A program made the position numbers and the translations under genes. The notes beneath the pieces were generated by a model. That model was given only the letters and a program-made list of their open reading frames with translations, had not been told where the DNA came from and searched no databases. Source: an uncultured Saprospiraceae bacterium (GTDB taxonomy: Bacteria; Bacteroidota; Bacteroidia; Chitinophagales; Saprospiraceae). From it: a DNA stretch of 5,718 bases. The stretch covers positions 1 to 5,718 of the forward strand of contig CALCSX010000321.1 in assembly GCA_937894165.1 (NCBI GenBank), given 5' to 3'. Within the stretch, counting starts at the first letter, position 1; every line of letters starts with the position of its first letter. Shown in pieces: positions 1 through 4,677 of this stretch.

Positions 1-2
1 CT

Positions 3-122
3 AGCAAAAAACTTTTAGAGAAACATGAATACGCCTGGGATGAAAATAATTATATAACGGAAGTGATGGACAATAGGACTGTTGTGTTGATGAAATATTT
101 CAGAACTAGTGAACCGTTGTAA
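3..122 (+). CDS. 3' end of an unrecognised protein (partial)
   Basis: An open frame enters from the left edge and runs for 39 codons to a TAA at 120-122. The visible C-terminus contains EYAWDENNYITEV followed by TVVLMKYFRTSEPL and is mixed charged and hydrophobic, with no low-complexity sequence and ordinary codon use. The other two forward frames hit the TAG at 16-18 or other early stops, so this is the only continuous forward frame. I do not recognise the family; the fragment is too short to assign a fold. No stem-loop with a T-run follows the stop, only an A-run and then the repeat island. The gene converges on the ATPase gene, with the repeat island lying between the two 3' ends. Confidence 0.55.
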   Translation, partial: SKKLLEKHEYAWDENNYITEVMDNRTVVLMKYFRTSEPL

Positions 123-224
123 AAAAAAATTATACACCGATAGCTTTGTCCGCATCTTTGTCGAATCTGTTAAATCATTTAAAACTGTAAGGAAAGCATT
201 AGCAATTGCCTTTCCACTGACAAT

Positions 225-241
225 TTCTCGAACCACGAGAA
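225..241 (+). repeat. 17-bp palindrome, copy 1 (exact)
   Basis: An exact copy of TTCTCG-AACCA-CGAGAA, with 6-bp arms and a 5-bp asymmetric centre that fixes its orientation. It is followed by TTTT. The preceding sequence GCCTTTCCACTGACAA resembles the sequence in front of copy 10. Confidence 0.9.
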
Positions 242-255
242 TTTTATATTATGCT

Positions 256-272
256 TTCTCGAACCACGAGAA
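256..272 (+). repeat. 17-bp palindrome, copy 2 (exact)
   Basis: An exact copy that opens the 256-520 segment, which is duplicated at 1000-1263. The second dyad TTGCCAATGCAA follows six bases later, at 279-290. Confidence 0.9.
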
Positions 273-348
273 TGCCATTTGCCAATGCAAGTTTCATTTT
301 ATAATTTTTAGAACATCTACATGCTCAAGTTTCCCTTATTACTAATAT

Positions 349-365
349 TTCTCGAACCACGAGAA
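349..365 (+). repeat. 17-bp palindrome, copy 3 (exact)
   Basis: An exact copy, equivalent in position to copy 9. The second dyad, TTGCCGGCGCAA at 386-397, follows 20 bases later. Confidence 0.9.
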
Positions 366-487
366 ACCTATCTCTAAAATTCCATTTGCCGGCGCAAGTT
401 TGATAATGAGTCTAGATTAATTCTTATCCTTTGCAGTTACTATTTGTGCTCATTTCTAATTAAGCCGAAACACTAACACTTCCCTGT

Positions 488-599
488 CCCCTTAACATTT
501 TCTCGAACCACGAGAATGCTTTTTGCAGATGCATTTTTGACATTTGTGCCGAAGATGAGTCGATGCTAGAAGTGCCACTAGGCAATCCGTGTTAAGGGG
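488..599. repeat. 10-bp inverted repeat enclosing palindrome copy 4
   Basis: CCCCTTAACA at 488-497 and TGTTAAGGGG at 590-599 are exact reverse complements separated by 92 bp that include copy 4. The G/C-rich arms stand out in this AT-rich island. It may be chance or the remnant ends of an inserted unit; no target duplication is obvious. Confidence 0.3.
500..516 (+). repeat. 17-bp palindrome, copy 4 (exact)
   Basis: An exact copy, equivalent in position to copy 10. It lies inside a wider inverted repeat, CCCCTTAACA at 488-497 and TGTTAAGGGG at 590-599. Confidence 0.9.
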
Positions 600-635
600 G
601 TTTGAATGTAATTTGTGTCTTAATGCGAACCACCA

Positions 636-652
636 TTCTCGAACCACGAGAA
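636..652 (+). repeat. 17-bp palindrome, copy 5 (exact)
   Basis: An exact copy. An isolated core fragment, CGAACCAC, lies just upstream at 626-633 and may be a remnant of another copy. Confidence 0.9.
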
Positions 653-793
653 TTACCAATACATTCCTATCTTTGAAATCCCTTTACAGGCTCAATTTTG
701 ACATTTGCGCCTTAGAATAGTCTGTGTTAAAACTGTCTAGCCATACCATTTTATTGCGCTGGATTGTATTTGGTATATTAATTAGAGCAATGT

Positions 794-810
794 TTCTCGA
801 ACCACGAGAA
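794..810 (+). repeat. 17-bp palindrome, copy 6 (exact)
   Basis: An exact copy. The flank downstream to about 870 is the least like the other units, but AAGTTTGCAAACGTGCCT at about 872-889 matches the unit tail seen at 1140-1158. Confidence 0.9.
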
Positions 811-925
811 TCCTCAAAGTATTCCCATCTGTGAAATCTGAGAAAATGACCATAGCCACCCCTGATGGCAGAAGTTTGCAAACGTGCCTCGGGACAATCC
901 CTCCCAATCAATTTGATTTTATGAT

Positions 926-942
926 CTTAAGAACCACGACAA
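926..942 (+). repeat. Decayed copy of the 17-bp palindrome
   Basis: GAACCACGA at 931-939 matches the centre and right arm, but the left arm reads CTTAA instead of TTCTC and the right arm ends CGACAA. The dyad is lost. It lies only 25 bp (start to start) before copy 7 and is probably a degenerate remnant. Confidence 0.5.
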
Positions 943-950
943 GCTAAAGT

Positions 951-967
951 TTTTCGAACCACGAGAA
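951..967 (+). repeat. 17-bp palindrome, copy 7 (one substitution)
   Basis: The left arm reads TTTTCG, a C to T change at position 3. A plus-strand RNA could still pair there by U-G wobble. This copy begins a roughly 73-bp unit that recurs at 1243-1316. Confidence 0.85.
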
Positions 968-999
968 TTTCTTTTCAAAGTAGTTTCATTCTGGCTCAT

Positions 1000-1016
1000 T
1001 TCTCGAACCACTAGAA
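1000..1016 (+). repeat. 17-bp palindrome, copy 8 (one substitution)
   Basis: The right arm reads CTAGAA, a G to T change at position 13, which breaks one arm pair. It corresponds to copy 2 in the 256-520 segment and is followed by TTGCCAATGCAA at 1023-1034. Confidence 0.85.
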
Positions 1017-1092
1017 TCACATTTGCCAATGCAAGTTTCATTTTATAATTTTAAGAACATCTACTAGTTCAAGTCTCCCTTATTATTGACTT

Positions 1093-1109
1093 TTCTCGAA
1101 CCACAAGAA
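1093..1109 (+). repeat. 17-bp palindrome, copy 9 (one substitution)
   Basis: The right arm reads CAAGAA, a G to A change at position 13, the same position altered in copy 8. It corresponds to copy 3. Confidence 0.85.
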
Positions 1110-1242
1110 ACCTCTCTGTGAAAAACCCTTCACCGGCGCAAGTTTGCTAATGAGCCTAGAATAAATCATCTCTTATGGAATTTTTATTTGAGCTCGTTAA
1201 TAAATAAGTTAAAACATTACCAATTTCCTTTCCATTAATATT

Positions 1243-1259
1243 TTCTCGAACCACGAGAA
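1243..1259 (+). repeat. 17-bp palindrome, copy 10 (exact)
   Basis: An exact copy that ends the 1000-1263 duplicate and also starts the second 73-bp unit. It corresponds to copy 4. Confidence 0.9.
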
Positions 1260-1291
1260 TGTCTTTTCAAAGCTGTTTCATTCTGGCTCAT

Positions 1292-1308
1292 TTCTCGAAC
1301 CTCGAGAA
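1292..1308 (+). repeat. 17-bp palindrome, copy 11 (centre variant)
   Basis: The centre reads AACCT instead of AACCA. This lengthens the arms to 7 bp, TTCTCGA and TCGAGAA, around a 3-base centre. It is the last clear copy, 113 bp before the ATPase stop codon. Confidence 0.85.
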
Positions 1309-1421
1309 TCACATTTCTGAAAATCCCTTTTGCTGAACCCTTTGCCGACGCAAGTCTATAAATGTGCCTTAAAACAAGGAAAATATATCCTTATGAATTC
1401 TCGGCACCAAACTCTAGCTTA

Positions 1422-2621
1422 CTAATTCCTTATTGCCAACTTGAATTCGAGAAGCTCCATTTCATCTAGGTGAATAAATAATCTTTCGAAGCTGCTAATG
1501 GTTATTTTATCACTGTAATTATAATCTTCGCCTACAGAATGAGTCACTACAATAATGGGAATATCACCTAAATCTTGCGAAGCAATGGTGGTGCCCCTCG
1601 TCAGTGTAGGGCTATTAGAAAGTTTAATTTCTAGCCCTAAAATAGGCTCCAAACCGCGAACCAAGACTAAATCCAACTCTGTACCATCCTGAGTTCTATA
1701 AAAATAGAATTCAACTTCACTCTTGAGTTGAGCAATAACTTGTTGAATTACAAAGCTCTCCCAGGAACTGCCCTTTCCGATGAAACCATCCAAATCTTCT
1801 TTGGAGTCAACAGCAGATAGGGTGTGAAATATACCGGTATCACGAATATAGATTTTGGGGGATTTTACCAACCGCTTTTTGATATTTATATGGTAAGGTT
1901 CAATTCTTCGAATCAGAAATGCATTTTCAAAGTAATCTAAATACCTCTTTACTGTATTGATGTCCAAACCCAAAGAATTGCTTATTTGCGTATAATTGAC
2001 CAATTGCCCCTGTTGATGCGCCACCATTCTTAACATCAGCTTGAGTCTTAATGAAGAAGCCCTCAAACCTAAGATAGCAAGTTCGCGCTCTACATAAGTC
2101 TGGATGAATTGGAGCCTTTTCTGCTGACTGTACAAGTTATCATCTTCTAGAAACGGTTGTGGAAATCCCCCTTTCAACCATAATCTGTCAAAATTATATC
2201 TATGTCTAATTTCATTAAAGGAAAAGGGATGGATTTCTAAATAAGCAATCCTACCTGCTAGTGATTCTGAGCTTGAAATTAATAATTCAGGCGATGCCGA
2301 TCCCAAAAGAAGAAATCGACCATTATCCCTTTTTCGATCAATTACAGATCTTAATAGTATAAATAATTTTGGATTGCGTTGGATCTCATCGATGATAATA
2401 AGTTTGTCTTGTCGATCATTGAAGTATCTTTCAGCATGGCGAAGTTTTATTTGGTCTTCGTCTGATTCGAGATCCAAGTAAATACTTTCTTTTTTATACC
2501 CCTCTTGCAACATTTTGACGAGAGTGGTTTTGCCTGATTGACGAGGACCCAATAAAGCAATACAGGGAAATATTTGAAGATATTCGATTAATTTTGATTT
2601 TATATCTCTTTCCAATTCCAT
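1422..2621 (-). CDS. AAA-type ATPase with DUF4143 C-terminal region
   Basis: The 399-residue product has the layout of the AAA_14/DUF4143 family. The N-terminal ATPase domain carries the Walker A motif GPRQSGKTT (residues 25-33), Walker B LIIIDEIQ (74-81) and a sensor-like strand LLLGSAS (104-110). LAGRIAYLEIHPFSFNEI (121-138) and GGFPQPFLED (151-160) follow. Residues 200-240 look like a winged-helix segment. The C-terminus has YIRDTGIFH (258-266), E288, TELDLVL (314-320) and LEIKLS (330-335). The acidic residues plus E331-x-K333 resemble a PD-(D/E)XK nuclease core, as is usual in this family. Length is normal and both motif sets are intact. The start is fixed because a TAA codon in frame directly precedes the ATG. 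Members are widespread, often mobile in distribution and poorly characterised; DNA-related or toxin-like roles are inferences. The upstream palindrome at 2622-2666 probably regulates it. Nothing links it directly to the repeat island beyond its downstream end. Confidence 0.93.
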   Translation of the reverse strand: MELERDIKSKLIEYLQIFPCIALLGPRQSGKTTLVKMLQEGYKKESIYLDLESDEDQIKLRHAERYFNDRQDKLIIIDEIQRNPKLFILLRSVIDRKRDNGRFLLLGSASPELLISSSESLAGRIAYLEIHPFSFNEIRHRYNFDRLWLKGGFPQPFLEDDNLYSQQKRLQFIQTYVERELAILGLRASSLRLKLMLRMVAHQQGQLVNYTQISNSLGLDINTVKRYLDYFENAFLIRRIEPYHINIKKRLVKSPKIYIRDTGIFHTLSAVDSKEDLDGFIGKGSSWESFVIQQVIAQLKSEVEFYFYRTQDGTELDLVLVRGLEPILGLEIKLSNSPTLTRGTTIASQDLGDIPIIVVTHSVGEDYNYSDKITISSFERLFIHLDEMELLEFKLAIRN

Positions 2622-2666
2622 TTAATACCGTTATTTTAGAATACTATTCCAAATATACGGTATTAA
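2622..2666. promoter_or_regulatory. 45-bp palindrome abutting the ATPase start codon (operator or leader hairpin)
   Basis: The element is symmetric about C2644. Outer arms TTAATACCGT (2622-2631) and ACGGTATTAA (2657-2666) match over 10 bp, and the inner GAATA-C-TATTC (2639-2649) matches over 5 bp, giving 18 of 22 possible pairs. It ends at the base next to the ATG and covers the candidate -7 box. As DNA it could be the operator of a dimeric repressor. As RNA, only the part downstream of the start site would be transcribed if the -7 call is right, so the operator reading is favoured. Confidence 0.55.
2650..2657 (-). promoter_or_regulatory. Candidate -7 box for the ATPase gene
   Basis: The minus strand reads TATATTTG, an exact match to the Bacteroidota -7 consensus TAnnTTTG. 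Transcription would start near 2643, leaving a leader of about 20 nt before the ATG. No TTTG stands at the expected 19-21 bp upstream; the nearest, at 2669-2672, is only 11 bp away. The box lies inside the right half of the 45-bp palindrome. Confidence 0.45.
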
Positions 2667-2725
2667 TTCAAAATAACCCTGCAATTTTGGAATTAAATTC
2701 CAAAAATGCAGGGTTATTTTGAATT
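2665..2725 (-). terminator. 61-bp near-perfect inverted repeat, likely terminator of the beta-helix gene
   Basis: Symmetric about A2695, with 30-bp arms (2665-2694 and 2696-2725) and a single A-A mismatch. The GC core CCCTGC/GCAGGG is flanked by AAAATAA and TTATTTT, so on either strand it can form a GC stem followed by a U-rich stretch. It begins 13 bp after the beta-helix stop codon, where a terminator is expected. The inner arms GGAATT/AATTCC extend almost to a closed loop, which is longer and more perfect than a minimal terminator needs. Confidence 0.7.
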
Positions 2726-2738
2726 CAAATTGTTGATT

Positions 2739-4535
2739 CTATAATTTTATGAGATTGAAAGTGCCAAAATTTGCCTCTAAAATATATTGACCAGAAGCAA
2801 GATTTTCTTCTAAAAGGTTGATTTCAATTAAATTACCACTTTGAGTAATATTTAATTGCATCAATTTCCCGCCTGTATCGTACAAATTAATTTCAGATGT
2901 GTCTATTATCGTTCCTTCTATATTAATCTTATTGGTAAAAGGGTTCGGATATATTTTTAGATTTTTATTGCTAGGAATTTCAATTGATACAATTTTAGAA
3001 TAACTAAAAGTACCATCAAAGTCTGTTTGTTTGACCCGATAAAGCATATTTCCGGAATCCGGCTCATCATCTTTTGAGGAATAGAAATGCAGTGTATTAG
3101 TGGAGCCATTTCCATGAATTTGATCGATAACCGACCAAGCTAAGCCATCATTTGACCTTTCAACAATAAAATAATCGTTGTTATATTCAGATGCTGTACG
3201 CCATTTAATATGAACAATATTGTCTCGAAATTCTAATTCCGGGCCTATAAATTCGACCGGTAGAAAACCTAAAAATTCCAAGGCGCCGATATCGATAAAT
3301 CCGCCCACCGGAACCTCATTGCCATTAAAATCTAACTCAAAATTTGTAATTGTCCCCGTATTTATTGCTGGACTTCCTGAACGCAAAATAAAATCCTCTT
3401 CATCAAAGTTTTCAAAAAGTGGATCTTCTCCGATTATTGCATCGGTTTCAGGCACGGGTAAGTTAGGAGATGAATCGTTGGGATCTTCGTGATTGTACCA
3501 TAAATTGTTACTAAAAACAAAAGTGTTTGGTGCAGTATCGGGACCAATATTTACAAATGTAGAAATTGAATTGTCAAAATAAACTATATTATTAATGAAA
3601 CTATTTTCACCACATTCCTCAAATCTTTCAGGATCTACCGTCTCCTGCAAAATTCGAATCACCCAGTTTCCGGGATTGACAATTGTATTATTCACAACTT
3701 GCACTCTGACACAGCCAACATAGGCAATCGGTGCTGTACTTCCAATAAAAACATTGGCATACACATTTAAATCGGCTGCTTCGAATGTTGCATCTTGGGG
3801 TCTGAAAAATTCTAGACCGGTACTCCCTCCCAAATTCAAGCTCCTCTGTCCTCCGTTCTTAAAATAATTTCGTGAAATGTCAATGTACTGAGTACCACCC
3901 TTAGCCTGTATGCTATTGGATCCCATGTTTTCAAATGAATTTCCCCAAATATAACCTGCGTGACAGCCCACCATATCAATACCGCTTCCCCCATCCGCCC
4001 CGTCAATAAATGTACATCCTTTCACTTCAAAGCTATCTACTCCCGACATTTTCAAAAAATCATTGTTGCCCTGAGCCCCCATTTCGTAAAAATGGCAATT
4101 GGAAATAGTTATAAATCGCGATTTTAAAAGTTCATCAATACCTCCATCATCGATGTTTAAACTATTGCCTGTATGAGCCGTAAAATGAAAATTTTCAATA
4201 TGGATATAACTGACTTTAGAGAATTGCATTCCTAAACTTCCACCGTGAAAGACTACCTCTTCACCCGGCTCGCCCAAGATATATATGTAATTGTCGGAAG
4301 TCCCATGAAGATCATAAATGAAATTGCTCCCGGAATAATTGCCCGCAAAAACTAAAATTGTATCGCCCGGTTGTGCATCACCTGCAGCATTTGCGACACT
4401 GGAATAAGTTTTTCCCACTCCAACTTCAAGTAATATCCCATATAATGTGGTACTTGAAAATAGTATTAAAAATATTAAAGACACAAAAAACGGAATAATA
4501 GAATTTGTTATTCCGAAAAATTGGAGGTTTTTCAT
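2739..4535 (-). CDS. Secreted right-handed beta-helix protein with T9SS sorting tail
   Basis: The 598-residue product starts with a hydrophobic export signal (about residues 1-33). GKTYSSVANAAGDAQPGDTI (41-60) and VFAGNYSG (62-69) form the usual opening of a pectate-lyase-like parallel beta-helix. Residues 70-350 show helix rungs such as ISNCHF, VKGCTF, ISRNYF and VVNNTIVNP. DPLFENF (371-377) and SGSPAINTG (386-394) to FIDIGALEF (413-421) are the standard end of this helix class. Residues 425-520, from LPVEFIG through WRTASEYNNDYFIVERSNDG to YRVKQTDFDGTFSYSK, form the fibronectin-like linker common in Bacteroidota. LKIYPNPF (526-533) opens the T9SS type A sorting domain, which runs to the end. 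The protein should be exported by Sec and then released or attached at the surface by T9SS. Polysaccharide binding or cleavage is possible for the fold, but no catalytic residues can be assigned. The start is fixed by an in-frame TAG directly before the ATG. A strong inverted repeat follows the stop. Confidence 0.93.
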   Translation of the reverse strand: MKNLQFFGITNSIIPFFVSLIFLILFSSTTLYGILLEVGVGKTYSSVANAAGDAQPGDTILVFAGNYSGSNFIYDLHGTSDNYIYILGEPGEEVVFHGGSLGMQFSKVSYIHIENFHFTAHTGNSLNIDDGGIDELLKSRFITISNCHFYEMGAQGNNDFLKMSGVDSFEVKGCTFIDGADGGSGIDMVGCHAGYIWGNSFENMGSNSIQAKGGTQYIDISRNYFKNGGQRSLNLGGSTGLEFFRPQDATFEAADLNVYANVFIGSTAPIAYVGCVRVQVVNNTIVNPGNWVIRILQETVDPERFEECGENSFINNIVYFDNSISTFVNIGPDTAPNTFVFSNNLWYNHEDPNDSSPNLPVPETDAIIGEDPLFENFDEEDFILRSGSPAINTGTITNFELDFNGNEVPVGGFIDIGALEFLGFLPVEFIGPELEFRDNIVHIKWRTASEYNNDYFIVERSNDGLAWSVIDQIHGNGSTNTLHFYSSKDDEPDSGNMLYRVKQTDFDGTFSYSKIVSIEIPSNKNLKIYPNPFTNKINIEGTIIDTSEINLYDTGGKLMQLNITQSGNLIEINLLEENLASGQYILEANFGTFNLIKL

Positions 4536-4585
4536 CTATGAGTTTTTAAATCAATTGGAAAAAAGAATACTCAAATAGAGAAAAC

Positions 4586-4619
4586 GAAATTTTACTTCTG
4601 TACGTTGAAAAAGTACAAA
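4586..4619 (-). promoter_or_regulatory. Weak candidate promoter of the beta-helix gene with an internal dyad
   Basis: On the minus strand TTTG (4619-4616) is followed after 21 bp by TAAAATTTC (4594-4586), an imperfect form of the -7 box with one extra base. The spacer is the right length for a Bacteroidota promoter. A dyad, TGTAC-N9-GTACA (4599-4617), fills most of the spacer and could be an operator or chance. The leader would be about 45 nt. Confidence 0.3.
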
Positions 4620-4677
4620 ATATTTTCTTTATAAATTAAATTAATGCAAAATTGTATGAAGACAGGTTTTGCTGAAA

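Larger units (their letters stand above)
256..520 (+). repeat. Long direct repeat, first copy (three palindromes)
   Basis: This segment carries palindromes 2, 3 and 4 with start spacings of 93 and 151 bp. It matches 1000-1263, where copies 8, 9 and 10 have spacings of 93 and 150 bp. By eye the first 115 bp are close to 90% identical, including an unbroken 33-bp match beginning CATTTGCCAATGCAAG. The remainder is clearly related but more diverged, with shared pieces such as GGCGCAAGTTTG. Confidence 0.8.
951..1023 (+). repeat. 73-bp direct repeat, first copy
   Basis: Two palindromes (copies 7 and 8) set 49 bp apart, joined by TCTTTTCAAAG, a two-base variable step, GTTTCATTCTGGCTCAT and then the second palindrome. 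It recurs at 1243-1316 with only about six differences by eye. Confidence 0.8.
1000..1263 (+). repeat. Long direct repeat, second copy (three palindromes)
   Basis: Partner of 256-520, offset by 743-744 bp. The palindromes in this copy carry more substitutions: copies 8 and 9 each have one change, whereas copies 2 and 3 are exact. The near-constant internal spacing indicates a segmental duplication rather than independent insertions. Confidence 0.8.
1243..1316 (+). repeat. 73-bp direct repeat, second copy
   Basis: Second occurrence of the paired unit, with copies 10 and 11 also 49 bp apart. It shares copy 10 with the long 1000-1263 repeat. The two repeat scales therefore overlap, as expected after unequal crossing-over within the island. 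Confidence 0.8.
279..1353 (+). repeat. Second interspersed dyad, TTGCC-NN-YGCAA family
   Basis: A 12-bp dyad with TTGC/GCAA arms recurs between the palindromes: TTGCCAATGCAA at 279-290 and 1023-1034, TTGCCGGCGCAA at 386-397, TTGCCGACGCAA at 1342-1353, and weaker forms at 523-534 and 1130-1141. A decayed form lies near 683-695. It follows a 17-bp palindrome by 6, 20 or about 30 bp and is usually followed by a tail resembling AGTTTGATAATGAGCCTAGA. It appears to be a fixed component of the repeat unit. Confidence 0.6.
123..1421. other. Non-coding repeat island between two convergent genes
   Basis: These 1.3 kb contain no ORF I would accept. The short open frames here run through the repeats and have no recognisable domain. 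The content is a set of diverged repeated units, each carrying the 17-bp palindrome TTCTCGAACCACGAGAA. Start-to-start spacings between the 11 better copies are 31, 93, 151, 136, 158, 157, 49, 93, 150 and 49 bp. The sequence between copies is related from unit to unit rather than unique. The island lies downstream of both flanking genes, which argues against it being a promoter region. Nothing resembling a transposase, integrase, tRNA or cas gene is present. Confidence 0.8.

Noticed and set aside
15..236. Minus-strand ORF of 73 codons
   Set aside because: It is antisense to the 3-122 fragment and extends into the repeat island; no recognisable motif.
109..345. Plus-strand ORF of 78 codons
   Set aside because: It overlaps the end of the better-supported 3-122 frame and runs through three palindromes, with a cysteine- and phenylalanine-rich product and no domain.
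684..911. Minus-strand ORF of 75 codons
   Set aside because: It lies inside the repeat island and reads through a palindrome; no domain, no promoter and no counterpart in the duplicated units.
225..1308. CRISPR array
   Set aside because: The repeats are 17 bp, the intervals vary from 14 to 141 bp, and the intervening sequences are related to each other instead of being unique. No cas gene is in the window.
225..1308. Integron cassette array with attC sites
   Set aside because: The arms do not fit the RYYYAAC/GTTRRRY ends of attC sites, no cassette ORFs lie between copies and no integrase is present.
225..1308. tRNA fragments, because the reverse complement contains GGTTCGA as in a T-loop
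   Set aside because: The flanking bases pair as TTCTCG/CGAGAA around a 5-base loop, not as a 5-bp T-stem around a 7-base loop, and no acceptor or anticodon stems are present.
225..1308. ParB-type centromere or plasmid iterons
   Set aside because: The 17-mer differs from the known parS sequence, spacing is irregular, and no parAB or replication gene is in the window. It stays only as a broad hypothesis of a binding-site cluster.
1394..1409. Possible twelfth palindrome, GAATTCTCGGCACCAA
   Set aside because: Only TTCTCG and a rough centre match and there is no right arm; this is within chance for a 6-bp match.
3220..3492. Plus-strand ORF of 90 codons
   Set aside because: It is antisense to the well-supported beta-helix gene and has a Ser/Pro/Lys-rich shadow composition.
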